Assembly (NCBI RefSeq): GCF_902459655.1
Contig: NZ_CABPSB010000019.1
Coordinates: 45,556-109,555, forward strand
Direction: 5' to 3'
DNA length: 64,000 nucleotides
From: Pandoraea anhela
GTDB lineage: Bacteria; Pseudomonadota; Gammaproteobacteria; Burkholderiales; Burkholderiaceae
The position numbers were made by a program, and so were the translations under genes. Below are positions 36,706-47,200 of the stretch, in pieces. The notes under the pieces are model-generated. The model made no database searches, was not told where the DNA came from, and saw nothing but the letters and a program-made list of their open reading frames with translations. Numbering within the stretch: the first letter of the stretch is position 1; each line of letters begins with the position of its first letter.

Positions 36706-39189
36706 TCAGTACGTTCGGCCCAACTGGAAGTAGAGGTTGTTGCGTCCGCCCGGCGCCATTGCAAACCCGACATAGATCGGACCGAACGAAGTGGTCAGGG
36801 CGGTGAAGAACGTAACGCTTCGTTTGAGCGTGCCGCTGCCGAAGGCGTCGTCTGCCGACCAGACATTGCCGGCTTCGAGACTCACCCCGACGAACAACCG
36901 GCGAACCGGCGATGCGGTAAACGACGCAATGCGGTTCATGTATGTAATGTTGCCGTACATCATGGCGTTGCCGGCCAGCTGGTCCGCGCCATATGCCGAC
37001 AAATGCTGGAAGCCCCCCAACGTGAAGCCGAACGGGTTCGTTACGTTTACGCCACCGAAGTTGTTGCCCGCTTCGAGCGTCGCGCTCACGCTGTGCCGCC
37101 CGTAGCTCGTCGCGACGATGCCCTTGCCATAAACCTCCGTATAGCTGTTGGTGCCGGCGAATAGCGAGCGCTCCGCCCGTAATTCGGTGAAGTAGCCGCG
37201 ACGCGCGAATTGCGGGTCGTCCAACTGATCGATCACGAGGCGGGCGCGGGCGCTGAGTTGTCGTCCGGAGATATCGGGGAACAGAAGCTCTCGGGACGCG
37301 CCCGGTTCGTCGTCTTCGTCGTTGCCGATGGGCAGGTTGTATTGCGGCACGGCCGTGCCATGCGTGTAAGCGACACCGATACGGAAGTCGCCCAGGGTCG
37401 AGACCGGAAAGCCGATGTCGACGCCGGCGCGCTCAGTCGTGAGCCGGTAGCGGGTGAGCTTGACGTCGCCCGAGTCGTTGTAAATATTCGCGTGTCGCCG
37501 CTGAATGTCGACATAGGGCGCGATGTACGCGCCCCACGGATTGCCGAACGGCTGGCGCAACTCCGCATGAAGCTCCGCGACGTCGCTGCCGAGCGTCGTA
37601 TCCACCCGCGCTTCGAGCCCGCTGCTCGTGAGCCACGGTCGACGATAGCCGAGATGCAAACGGAAGCTGCCCTCCTCTTTCGACGTCGCCGACAGGCCCA
37701 GACCGAATAGCAGAAAGTTCGGGCCCCAGCGTTTTTCCTGCGCCGTAATCACGAGCGTGTTCTGACCGCTCTCTTCGACGAACTGTTGCGTGACGCTCTC
37801 GAAGTCGTCTTCGTTGACGAGCGCGAGGAGGTCCTTGTTGACCACGGCCGGATCGTAGATGTCGCCCTCCTTCACATGCAGCGCCGCGCGAATCTTCTGT
37901 GCCGGGACCACGCCGCGCGAGTTGATCTCGATCTTCGCGATGCGCACCGCCGGGGCACGCGAGGTCGAATGCGCCGCGCGCCAGACCGCGTATTGCGACG
38001 GGCTCAACGCGAGCGGCTCAAGCTTGGGCAGCGCCGCCAGCGCAGCGGCTTCGCCTGCGGCGATCGCTTGCGAGGCGTTCTCGAAATCGGTGAAGGTCAG
38101 GCGCCCCAGATCGGGCTGAATCAGCACATCGCTTGCGCGCAGTTGGTCGCGCTGTCGCGCGACGTTCTGGCGAATCAGAATGCCGACCATCTGCTGGAAG
38201 ACGTCCGCCGGAGACGACAGCGCATCGAGCGGGCGCAGCGGCGAGCCGATATCCACCGCGATCACGATGCCCGCGCCCATCGAACGCGCGGTTTCCACCG
38301 GCAGATTACTAACGATGCCGCCGTCGACCAGCGTGCGGCCACCGACATCCACCGGCGAAAAAAGACCGGGCAACGCCATGCTCGCGCGAATGGCCTGCGG
38401 CAACGAACCATGATCGAGCACGATCATTTGTCCCGTCTGCAAGTCGGCTGCGATCGCGCGAAACGGCACCGGTAGCTTGTCGAACGATACCGAACCGCCG
38501 ACGGCCGGCGTCCACTCCTGCAACAACGCCTGAAGCCTGTTGCCATGCACCAGTCCCGACGGAAGCTGGAAACCGTTGCGTCCGAATCCGAGAGAAAAAC
38601 TGTCGACGTAGTAGCGCTCGTCTTCCCGCTGCGACTGCGGCAGATCGCTGCGATCGGTGACGTCGAACGCGATGTCGGCGAGGTTCACATGCTCCAGACG
38701 CGCGCGCATGTCCTGTGCGCTCAGACCGCTGGCGTACAGACCGCCGACCACCGCTCCCATGCTGGTCGCGGCAACGCAGTCCACCGGGATACGATGCGCC
38801 TCCAGCACCTTGAGCACGCCGAGATGGGCATAACCCCGCGCACCGCCGCCCGAGAGCACCAGCCCGACCGACGCGCGCCCGGGCTCACCGCCTGCGACGC
38901 GGCAGGCAGCGCCGGTGGCGGGAGCGTCCGCCGGAATGGGGGCCATCGGCGCTGTCGACGTGGCCAATGTCGTCCATGCCGACGATGGAGCCAATGGAGC
39001 CGATGGAGCCGAGGCAGCGGCGGGAGCGGTCCGGGCGGCCGCCTTTGCGGCTTGCCCCGAAGCAGCCCACGGCGCCGCGCAGACGAGCGGTGCACCGAGC
39101 GCCCACAGCAGGGCGACCGTCAGCCAGCGCGTACCGAGCCAGCGAAAACCGTCCCGGTGGCGCTTTTGGAGGTTCGGGAAACGGCTCAT
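36706..39189 (-). CDS. Patatin-like phospholipase with C-terminal BamA-type barrel
   Basis: An 827-aa exported protein. A signal peptide is followed by an Ala/Pro/Ser-rich linker (about 42-90), then a patatin domain with oxyanion loop GGGARG (114-119), nucleophile Ser143 in ATSMG and Asp289 in VDGG. The first Gly of the usual GxSxG is Ala here. A POTRA-like segment (about 410-480) and a C-terminal outer-membrane beta barrel ending with an aromatic residue (FQLGRTY) match PlpD-type type Vd autotransporters and related proteins. It would hydrolyse lipids at the cell surface or outer membrane. It converges with the kinase gene. Confidence 0.9.
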   Translation of the reverse strand: MSRFPNLQKRHRDGFRWLGTRWLTVALLWALGAPLVCAAPWAASGQAAKAAARTAPAAASAPSAPLAPSSAWTTLATSTAPMAPIPADAPATGAACRVAGGEPGRASVGLVLSGGGARGYAHLGVLKVLEAHRIPVDCVAATSMGAVVGGLYASGLSAQDMRARLEHVNLADIAFDVTDRSDLPQSQREDERYYVDSFSLGFGRNGFQLPSGLVHGNRLQALLQEWTPAVGGSVSFDKLPVPFRAIAADLQTGQMIVLDHGSLPQAIRASMALPGLFSPVDVGGRTLVDGGIVSNLPVETARSMGAGIVIAVDIGSPLRPLDALSSPADVFQQMVGILIRQNVARQRDQLRASDVLIQPDLGRLTFTDFENASQAIAAGEAAALAALPKLEPLALSPSQYAVWRAAHSTSRAPAVRIAKIEINSRGVVPAQKIRAALHVKEGDIYDPAVVNKDLLALVNEDDFESVTQQFVEESGQNTLVITAQEKRWGPNFLLFGLGLSATSKEEGSFRLHLGYRRPWLTSSGLEARVDTTLGSDVAELHAELRQPFGNPWGAYIAPYVDIQRRHANIYNDSGDVKLTRYRLTTERAGVDIGFPVSTLGDFRIGVAYTHGTAVPQYNLPIGNDEDDEPGASRELLFPDISGRQLSARARLVIDQLDDPQFARRGYFTELRAERSLFAGTNSYTEVYGKGIVATSYGRHSVSATLEAGNNFGGVNVTNPFGFTLGGFQHLSAYGADQLAGNAMMYGNITYMNRIASFTASPVRRLFVGVSLEAGNVWSADDAFGSGTLKRSVTFFTALTTSFGPIYVGFAMAPGGRNNLYFQLGRTY

Positions 39190-39388
39190 GGCTTACGGGG
39201 GGCTGGGAAAAGACGCAAGAATACCCGCTTTCCGTTTCGCTCAATGGACCGAGAAGGTGGCAGATTCCCCCGCGAATGGGCAGGGGAAGGAATTCCTGAA
39301 CAGCCACGCGAGTGCACACGCAGGTGAAAACGCAAGTGAGCACGCCAGTGAGCACACGAATTGCGTTAGGGAATTTTCCCAGCAACGT

Positions 39389-40090
39389 CTAGCTGACAAG
39401 ACACTTGAACAGAAGGCGCGCGGCACCGACATCCGGGGCAACCGCCAGACGGGGCAGCAGGAACGGATCGTCGTGCGCGCCGGCACGCCCGCGTTGCGTG
39501 GTGGTGGCGTTCCGGTAGCCGGCACGCTCGACGATGTCGCGCACGCTGCGGGTGACGTTGCCGTAGGGATAGCAGAACGCTTCGATGTTGGTCCCGCAGG
39601 TCGTCTCCAGACGATGCTTGGCACCGATGATTTCGTCGACGGCATCCTCCGGTGGGATATCGGGCAACGACACGTGATTGAGCGTGTGCGCGCCGACCTC
39701 GTGCCCGCAACGCATCCATGTCAGAAGTTTGTCGCGGCACATCAGCGGTTCGGGCCGCCGGCAGAGGTGCGCGTCCCAGTCGTTGCACCCGCCCAGGCGT
39801 CCCGCCACGAAGTAGCAGGTCGCGGTGAAGCCGAGCGAATCGAGCACCGGCATCGCGTTGTCGAAAACGCTCACGAAGCCGTCGTCGAACGTGATGCCGA
39901 ACACTCTCGCCCGCCCGGGCGCGCGAAGGTACGCCTGAAGCTCGCGCATGCTCAGGCCCTGATAGCCGAGGCGCTTGAGCCACGACATCTGTGCCGCGAA
40001 GGTATCCGGGGCAACGCATAGCCCGCGCAACGGATCGTCGTGCGTGGGCACCGCGCGGATCTGGTGGTACATCAGAATCGGAAACGCCAT
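39389..40090 (-). CDS. Polysaccharide deacetylase, NodB-type
   Basis: A 233-aa carbohydrate esterase family 4 protein. It starts MAFPILMYHQI, has the TFDDG metal/catalytic motif (GITFDDGFVSVFDNAM) and the HxxxH-like motif in VGAHTLNHVSL, and later CYPYGNV. It would remove N-acetyl groups from a glycan. The start at 40090 lies 10 bases after the stop of the upstream glycosyltransferase, so the two are one transcription unit for making or altering a surface polysaccharide or glycolipid. Confidence 0.88.
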   Translation of the reverse strand: MAFPILMYHQIRAVPTHDDPLRGLCVAPDTFAAQMSWLKRLGYQGLSMRELQAYLRAPGRARVFGITFDDGFVSVFDNAMPVLDSLGFTATCYFVAGRLGGCNDWDAHLCRRPEPLMCRDKLLTWMRCGHEVGAHTLNHVSLPDIPPEDAVDEIIGAKHRLETTCGTNIEAFCYPYGNVTRSVRDIVERAGYRNATTTQRGRAGAHDDPFLLPRLAVAPDVGAARLLFKCLVS

Positions 40091-40100
40091 GCCGTCGATC

Positions 40101-41306
40101 TCAGGCGATTTGATTGTCGGCACGACGCTCGCTTGAGTGCGAACGCTGCACGCTGCGGCGAACCGGCACCGTCGGCGCCGACGATGCGCGCGAACTGCGC
40201 GACGACACGGCATCGACATACACGGCATGCGTCGCCGCGACGAAATCGTCGAAATCGAATTCGTGCTGCCCTTTGCGCCGGGCCATGTGTCCCATATGAC
40301 GCAGGCGTTCCGGCTTATCGGCGATGTACATCAAAACATGGGCGATCGATTGCGGGTCGCGCGGCGGCACGATCCAGCCGTCGACCCACGGTGTGACGTT
40401 TTCCGGCAAGCCGCCGACATTCGTCACGAGGCTGGCGCAGCCGGCGGCCATGGCCTCGCGGCAGGCGTAGGACAGGCTTTCGTGATACGAGAGCACGAAC
40501 GCGACATCGGTCACAGCCAGCAAGTGATGCACGTGGTTGATCGATCCCGTGAAGAGGATCTGGGCGTCGAGACCGCATTGCTCGACCATCGCGCGTTGCG
40601 CCATGCTCGGATCGGTTCCGGCGAGCCAGACGCGAAAACGCCGGCGCGTAGGCTCCGGGAGCAACGTGAGCGCCATCACCAGATCGGCCCAGCCTTTCGC
40701 TGCCCCGGTGCCCGCCGCGCTGCCGAGCACGATGCTGTCGTCGCCCCTCGCGCCGAGCAGCGCGGCACGGCGGCGCAGGCGTTCGTCTTCGCCGAGCGGT
40801 TCGGTGCGTGGGGCATGCACGCCGTGTTTGACAACGACGATGTTCGGATACGACGACTCGCGCTCCAGCATCGACCGGACAAAATCGCTCACGGCAATCG
40901 TGCGGGACGTGCCGAAGCGCGCACGCAACCGGTTGCCGAGCGAGTTCGCGCGATAGGTGTTGTGCTTGGTGAAAACGATCTCGGGCCGCCTGGCCAGCCC
41001 CGCGACGGCGAGCATGACCTGACGATGATCGGGGGAGCCATTGACATGCACGACGTCGAAGTGGCTTTCGCGGATCAGGCGACGCAGGCGCAACGTCTCA
41101 CGCAAGAAGCTGTGCCAGCGCGGCTTGAAATCGATCTCGACTGCCGTGACGCCGGGCAACCGCCGGACCTGCTCACCGAGCCAGCTACCGGGGGGTGTCG
41201 CGACGGTGATCTGATGCTCGCAGCTCATGGCCCGTGCGAGTTCCCGAACGTAAGTGTCTTGCCCGCCGCCGCAGCCGACGTGAAAGTTGGTGTAAAGAAT
41301 CTTCAT
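40101..41306 (-). CDS. Glycosyltransferase family 4
   Basis: A 401-aa GT-B glycosyltransferase. The N terminus MKILYTNFHVGCGGGQDTYV carries the acceptor-side glycine loop; the C-terminal donor domain includes LGSAAGTGAAKGWADLVMAL and the nucleotide-sugar motif HESLSYACREAMAAGCASLV (EX7E region). It would act at the cytoplasmic face of the inner membrane. It is followed at once by a deacetylase gene; two or three of these enzymes often build lipid-linked glycans. The Ser/Arg-rich C-terminal 30 residues are unusual and likely disordered. Confidence 0.9.
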   Translation of the reverse strand: MKILYTNFHVGCGGGQDTYVRELARAMSCEHQITVATPPGSWLGEQVRRLPGVTAVEIDFKPRWHSFLRETLRLRRLIRESHFDVVHVNGSPDHRQVMLAVAGLARRPEIVFTKHNTYRANSLGNRLRARFGTSRTIAVSDFVRSMLERESSYPNIVVVKHGVHAPRTEPLGEDERLRRRAALLGARGDDSIVLGSAAGTGAAKGWADLVMALTLLPEPTRRRFRVWLAGTDPSMAQRAMVEQCGLDAQILFTGSINHVHHLLAVTDVAFVLSYHESLSYACREAMAAGCASLVTNVGGLPENVTPWVDGWIVPPRDPQSIAHVLMYIADKPERLRHMGHMARRKGQHEFDFDDFVAATHAVYVDAVSSRSSRASSAPTVPVRRSVQRSHSSERRADNQIA

Positions 41307-41616
41307 TCGTGACGATCCGATGCGGATCCGAGGGGTGTCTGCACGAATGGTAGGAAGATCGGCGCCGACCCGGTGTCGAGTCTCGATGAGATTTGTTTCG
41401 TTTTGTCGCCTGGCGATGGCGGATATGTCGGCGTAAAAAGAACCGGGGCGTCGTCGATGATCGCCCCGGCCGGGGGAAAACTGCCGCGAGACAGGCCGGG
41501 CACTGTGACGGTATGTCGCCATATGTCGCGACGTACCGCTGCGTGCGCTCCATGTCGGTCTGCGCGGTCCTGCGCACTAAGCGCTAACGGCCAAGGACTG
41601 AAGAGGCTAAGAAGCG
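41307..41616. other. Intergenic region upstream of the glycosyltransferase
   Basis: About 310 bases between two minus-strand genes. CGGTA-T-GTCGC (41509-41519) and GCGAC-G-TACCG (41528-41538) form an imperfect palindrome. No gene is supported. Confidence 0.5.
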
Positions 41617-42198
41617 TTACGGCAACAAGACCTTGTCGACGACATGAATCACGCCGTTCGACTGCATGACGTTGCTGATCGAGATATGGGCGACCCCGCC
41701 TTTGTCGTCCGTCACGCTAAGACGTCCGCCGTCCTTCTTCACGGTGAGCGAATCGCCTTCCACGGTCTTCAGCGATGCCATGCCACGGCCGTCGTCGACG
41801 GCCTTCATCAAATCCTGAGCGGAGAGTTTTCCCGGCACGACGTGGTACGTCAGCACCTTGACCAGCGCAGGTTTGTTCTCCGGCTTCAACAGGGTGTCGA
41901 CGGTGCCTGCCGGAAGCGCCGCAAACGCCTCGTTGGTCGGCGCAAAGACGGTGAACGGTCCGGGGCCGGAGAGGGTATCGACGAGTCCGCCCGCTTTCAC
42001 GGCGGCGACCAGTGTCGTGTGATCCTTTGAATTCACCGCGTTCTCGACGATGGTCTTCGAGGGGTACATGGCGGCCCCGCCGACCATGACGGTCTTCTCG
42101 CCGTCCATCGGCGCCGCACTCGCCTGTATCGCCCCGCCGAGCGCACAGCACGTTGCCACAAGCACCGGCAGAAATCCGGTGGCATAACGAGTCTCCAT
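41617..42198 (-). CDS. Secreted fasciclin-domain protein
   Basis: A 193-aa protein with a signal peptide (about residues 1-29, METRYATGFLPVLVATCCAL) and one FAS1 domain: GPFTVFAPTNEAFAALPAG (H1 motif) and VLTYHVVPGKLSAQDL followed by NGVIHVVDKVLLP (H2). Such proteins mediate adhesion or have unknown periplasmic roles. AGGTGA precedes the ATG at 42198. It is downstream of the lipoprotein esterase on the same strand with a gap of 46 bases. Confidence 0.9.
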   Translation of the reverse strand: METRYATGFLPVLVATCCALGGAIQASAAPMDGEKTVMVGGAAMYPSKTIVENAVNSKDHTTLVAAVKAGGLVDTLSGPGPFTVFAPTNEAFAALPAGTVDTLLKPENKPALVKVLTYHVVPGKLSAQDLMKAVDDGRGMASLKTVEGDSLTVKKDGGRLSVTDDKGGVAHISISNVMQSNGVIHVVDKVLLP

Positions 42199-42244
42199 TT
42201 CATCACCTGTATGAGGGCGCTTCGCCAAGCGGAAGCCTTCTTTA

Positions 42245-43141
42245 TTACGAACGGCAACGATTCGCGGATGCATGTCCGGCAAAAGAATTCATGTAGGTGA
42301 CGACGTCTTCCAACACAGGTGCAGCGCTTCGGAATGGCACGCTTACCGCACCGATAAGCATCGCGTGCCCGACCGGGTAATGCCGCACTTCCACAGCGTT
42401 GCCGGCCGCTTGCAGACGCTGAGCGAAGCGCAGGGTATTGCCGGGATCCACGACACCGTCGGCATCGGCAACGCCCAAAAACATCGGCGGCTCATCTCCC
42501 GTCACGAAATGAATCGGCTGACTCGCCGGTCGTATCGACGCCGGGAAAATCCGGCGCAGCACGTCGCTTTTCAGCGGCAGAAAATCATAGGGTCCGGCGA
42601 GACCGATCACCCCGGCGATGTCGCATCGACGCAAGCCATTGGCGCGCAGATAGGTGGCGTCGGTGGCAAGCAACGCCACGATCTGGGCGCCTGCCGAGTG
42701 TCCCATCAGAAACAACTGCGCCGGATCGGCGCCATACTCGCTCGCATGACGCCGCGCCCAGCGGACTGCCAGCGCCGCATCGTCGACGAACGCCGGGAAC
42801 GTCACTTCGGGATAGGTGCGATAGTCGGGGACGATCACCATGAATCCGCGCGACGCAAGCGCTTCACCGACGAAGCGATAGTCGGCACGGTCGCCGTTTT
42901 GCCAACTGCCGCCGTAAATGAACACCACCACAGGCATCGTGCCGACATGCGTGGCACCTTGCGGTAAAGGCAGATAGACGTCGAGCCGCTGCCGTTCGGA
43001 CGCGCCATAGGCAACGTCCCTGATATCGCGATACGTCTCGCGCGGGGTGAGCGCGTCGACGAGCGCCACCGGTGTGCATGCACTGAGTAAGATGCCGACG
43101 AACAAGGCGGCCAGAATGCGGCCGAACGAGACGTTCACCAT
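42245..43141 (-). CDS. Lipoprotein alpha/beta hydrolase (esterase)
   Basis: A 298-aa exported esterase. The lipobox LLSAC puts the lipidated Cys at residue 22. The fold shows oxyanion motif FIYGGSWQNGDR, nucleophile Ser149 in MGHSAGAQ, acid in VADADGVVDP and His in YPVGHAML. It resembles BD-FAE or hormone-sensitive-lipase-type carboxylesterases; the substrate is not clear. AGAAGGAG lies just before the ATG. It is divergent from a lipocalin lipoprotein gene. Confidence 0.87.
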   Translation of the reverse strand: MVNVSFGRILAALFVGILLSACTPVALVDALTPRETYRDIRDVAYGASERQRLDVYLPLPQGATHVGTMPVVVFIYGGSWQNGDRADYRFVGEALASRGFMVIVPDYRTYPEVTFPAFVDDAALAVRWARRHASEYGADPAQLFLMGHSAGAQIVALLATDATYLRANGLRRCDIAGVIGLAGPYDFLPLKSDVLRRIFPASIRPASQPIHFVTGDEPPMFLGVADADGVVDPGNTLRFAQRLQAAGNAVEVRHYPVGHAMLIGAVSVPFRSAAPVLEDVVTYMNSFAGHASANRCRS

Positions 43142-43385
43142 TGACGCTCCTTCTGAAGACTGGCGACCGGACGTGGAAACGCTTTTGGGAAGGCGCAGCG
43201 CAGCGGGCGGATCGAGGCAAAAAGCGCGCGCCCCATGCCTGGGTGAGTACGTATGCGGCGGGCAAACGGATGCGCAACGCGCCATCTGGATGAAAAATAT
43301 TTTCGATTTCGCTGCATCCACACCGGCGTGGCGTCCGTATCCTGCCTAAGAAGACGTCGTATTCATGACCTGAGGGAGGGTTCGC

Positions 43386-44060
43386 ATGCTGCCTGCTGCC
43401 GTCATTGCTTCCGACATAACGACATGGGTATCGCGCCGAAACCGGCGATTGGCGCAGCGCGCGCAACAATGCGTCGTACGCATTATCGGTGCGGCGTTGA
43501 CAGGCCTGGCGCTCTCGGCATGCTCCGGATCGCCGCCCAACCCCAATCCCCGTGCGGATGTCCCGCTTCAGTCGGTGCCGGTGGATTTACCGAAGTACAT
43601 GGGGCGCTGGTACGTGATCGCCAACATTCCGTATTTCGCCGAACGCGATTTCGTCGGCAGCCGCGCCGAGTGGGTGTTGCGCGAAGACGGCAAGATCGAC
43701 GATCACTTTTATGGCCGCAAGGATGGTTTCGACCAGCCGGAGCGCCACTATCAATTCGTCGACAGCGTGGTGCCCGGCAGCGGTGGCGGACACTGGCGGG
43801 TCCGACTCTTCTGGCCCATCTATGTCTCGCAACTCACGGTGTACGTCGACCCCGACTATCGCTACACCCTGCTCGGCTACCCGGACAAGTCGCTCGGCTG
43901 GGTCTTTTCAAGGGAGCCGCAGATGGACGACGCGACTTACCGCGCCCTGCTCGCCCGTTTCGACGCCCTGGGCTACGACACGTCGCGCTTCCGACGTGTG
44001 CCGCAGACCCCGGAGCAAATCGGACAGGCAGGCTTCGCGTCGCCGGGGCAGAAGGATTGA
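43386..44060 (+). CDS. blc: Outer-membrane lipocalin, Blc-like
   Basis: A 224-aa lipocalin. The lipoprotein signal ends LALSAC with Cys46; the n-region before the hydrophobic part is unusually long, so the true start may be internal, though GGAGGG supports the ATG at 43386. The lipocalin signature YMGRWYVIANIPYF and the downstream strand sequence YRYTLLGYPDKSLGWVFSR match bacterial Blc, which binds lysophospholipids. It is followed by a terminator. Confidence 0.87.
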   Translation: MLPAAVIASDITTWVSRRNRRLAQRAQQCVVRIIGAALTGLALSACSGSPPNPNPRADVPLQSVPVDLPKYMGRWYVIANIPYFAERDFVGSRAEWVLREDGKIDDHFYGRKDGFDQPERHYQFVDSVVPGSGGGHWRVRLFWPIYVSQLTVYVDPDYRYTLLGYPDKSLGWVFSREPQMDDATYRALLARFDALGYDTSRFRRVPQTPEQIGQAGFASPGQKD

Positions 44061-44152
44061 CATGACGGGACGGCGGGCACGCCGTGACTTGTCGACGAGC
44101 GCATTGTGTTGAGGAGCGCATGGTTTTGACGAGCACATAAGCGGGAGACAAC

Positions 44153-44186
44153 AAAAAACCCCGCAGACCAGCGGTCTCCGGGGTTT
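44153..44186. terminator. Bidirectional intrinsic terminator
   Basis: Stem AAACCCCG (44156-44163) with CGGGGTTT (44179-44186), extended by inner pairs AGACC (44165-44169) and GGTCT (44173-44177), and a run of A at 44153-44158 on the left. It ends the lipocalin gene and, read on the minus strand with its T run, the large glycosidase gene. Confidence 0.85.
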
Positions 44187-44245
44187 CCGGGCGGGATGCC
44201 GTCAATGCGCATCCCGCCGATCCTTCACGTCTCGATGCCGATGCG

Positions 44246-47200
44246 TCAGAAGCCGATGCCCAGGACAACGTGCTCCGGTGTCGCCGAGACCAGCGTCGAG
44301 CTTTGGTCGGCCACATCGTCGTACGAGAAGCCGTAGGCCTTGCGATCGATGCTGTGATCGTGCCAGAACTTCGCGTAGGCGTTGTACGGCCCCTTGGCAT
44401 ACCAGGCCGACGACGGGGCTGCCCACTGCGTGTCGTCTTCCATGATATGGCGGTTCAGTGCTGCGGCCACCTGGGCTTCGATCGCCAGCTCCGTCGCATT
44501 GCCGGAGGCCAGCGGACCCTTCGCTTCGAGCATGTCCTGCGTGTTCGGATGGTTCACGTAGTACTTGCCGCCCACAAAGGCGCCATTGCCCTGATCGATT
44601 TCGGTGAACACAAGCTGGTCGCCGACCGTCTGGCCAACAAACTTGCGTGCATTACCCCACATCAACAGCGTCAGCGTGTGCGTACGGTAGTACTCCCACA
44701 TGCTGTCGATGTAAGCATCGAAGTACTTGCCGTTCGGTTGTCCCGCGTCGAATCCGCCCTTGCTCGGCGCCATGATGCGATACGGCGACGGGTTGGTCGG
44801 CAGGAACTCCGGCGGCACTTCCTTCTGGTAGGCCGCGAAGATCGATGCGCGCGACTCGGTGATACCCGAGCGAACGTGCGTCGTGCGGTTGCTGCCGTAC
44901 ACGTCTTCGGTCAGCGGGAAGCCGAACTGATCGACTTGCGTGTTGTTCAGCCACAGGCCGTTATCGCCATAGGTGAATTCATACCAGTCGAAGTAGACGT
45001 CGATGTTGGGATCCGTCGGGTTGCGGACATCCGGGCCGGCGAAGCCGATCTGGTTGGCCGCATCCTTCAGGGTGCGGATATACAACGGCGAGCCCAATGC
45101 CACGAAGGCACGCGCGCCGAAGAGCTTCGGGAACTTCAACTGCTTCGCCTGCGCCAGCGTGAAGAAGTAGTTGCTGTAGTTCTTGCCGCCCTTCGTCAGA
45201 TGGCCCGGTGCGTCGTTATCGGTGTCCGACATCAGCACCGTCGTGCCGTCCGGCTTGAGATAGACGAACTGGCCATTCTTCGCCGGATCGTGCGCGATAA
45301 CCGCAACGTAAATCTGATCGTCGCGGTAGGCGCCGTTCGTGTTGTTACGCAGCTCGACACCGATCTGATTCGGATAAATCGGATAGTCCGGGATCGTGCC
45401 GTCGTCCGTCGCAGCCGGCGCGTTAGCGCCGCCAGCCCCGCCTTTCGGCGGGACAGCGCTATTGCCACTACCACCCCCGACCGTCACCGGCGTGACCGTC
45501 AACTTGGCCGGCGTGCTGGTGACGTTCGAGTTGCCGTCGTCGGCCACCACGCCGTACTGCGCGCCGTTGTCGTCCAACGTCGTGGCCGGCGTGTCGTACG
45601 ACGGGTTGGCCGTCACGGCAACCTGCTGGCCGTTGCGGAACCACGTGTACGACAGGTTAGGCGCACCGATCACCGACACCGAGAAGTGCGCCGACTGGCC
45701 CACTTGCACGGTTTGCGGTTGCGGCTGCTGATCGAAACTCAGCTTCGGACCATAGATTTCGAACTCGAACAGCGAGTAGCCGTACTGCGTTGCCCGCTTG
45801 ACACCCTGCATGCGCACATAGCGTGCAGCGACCGTCTGGAACGACAGATTTTCGGTCGCCCCACGCCCCGTGTTCTGGGTGTAGACCGTCTTCCAATCGC
45901 CATCCTTGCCGGTGTCGGACACCTGAATCAGATACTGCTTGCCATACGCAAATTCCCACTTAAGGCGAACCAGGTTGACCGCCTGCGACTTGCCGAGGTC
46001 GATCGTGATGCTGGCCTTGTCGGCGTCCGGATTGTCCAGGAACAGCGATGCCCACCGCGTCTTGATGTCGCCATCGTTGACGTTGGTCGCCGCGCTGAAA
46101 CCCTCGTACTCCACCGGCGTCGACGTCACCGTCTTGTTCAGCGCGAGGTTCGTGTCGTTGGACGGCACGCCATCCACGACATTGAGCGTTGCACCGTCGC
46201 TCAGCTTGCTTGCACCGCCGGCGCTGACGAGCACGGTGAACTGCGCACCGTTGTCCTCCAGCTTGACGGCCGGCGTGGTGTAGCTCTGGGCCACGGCGCC
46301 GTCGATCTGCACGCCGTCGCGATACCACTGATAGGACAGCGCACCGGTGCCGGTCGCACTGACCGTAAACGTTGCCGTCTTGCCAATGGACGCCGACTGG
46401 CTGATCGGCGGGGTGACGATCACGGGCGGCGGGACTTGCGGGTTGTTGTTACCCGGATCCGGCTGAGCCTCCGTCACCGTGAGCTTGAACTTCTGGCTCG
46501 TCACGCTTGCCGACGCGTTGCTCGCCACCACGTAATACTGCGAGCCGTTGTCCTCGAGCTTGAGCGGCGGGGTGTCGTAGACTGGCGCCAGCGACGTGTA
46601 CACCGGTGCGTCGTTGGTCTCCCCTGCCTTCGCCACGCGGTACCACTTGAACGTGATCGGCGCCGAACCGTCGATGCCGACAGCGAAATGCGCCGACTTG
46701 CCGACCGTGCCCGTCACGTCCTCGGGCTGCACCGTCAACTTGGGCGGCGTCACCTGCGGCGTGCCGGACACACACAGCACCCAACCCGGCGCGTTGTCGA
46801 TGAGGCCTTTACGCTCCTCGCCGGCTTGCGTGATCAGGAAGGCCTGCGTCTTGTCCTCCGGCACGATGGTCGAGGTCCACGTCGTCCACTTTTCCGGGAA
46901 CGCGCATGCGGCGGTGTTGTTGCCGGCAATCGAAAGCGCTTCGTCATGCGTCGGCAGACGCTTGCCCTGCGCTTCGCACCACGCCTTTGCGGCAAGCTGC
47001 GTGAACTGCGCACCGGCCTGCGTGAGCGTGTATTGCTTGCGATTCCACACCAGCGTGCTGCTGTTGTCTCTGACCGTCGCGGGATCGAGCACCGAATAGC
47101 GTTCGTGGGTGTAAAGACTTCCGTCGTTACAGTTCGGAACGTCATAGACCTCGATTTCGTACAGCGAGTAGCCATAGGCCGTGGCGCGCTTCTGCCCCAC

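Noticed and set aside
38980-39012. Short GATGGAGCC-type repeats in the patatin gene
   Set aside because: They encode the Ala/Pro/Ser-rich linker and are too few and imperfect to call a separate repeat element.
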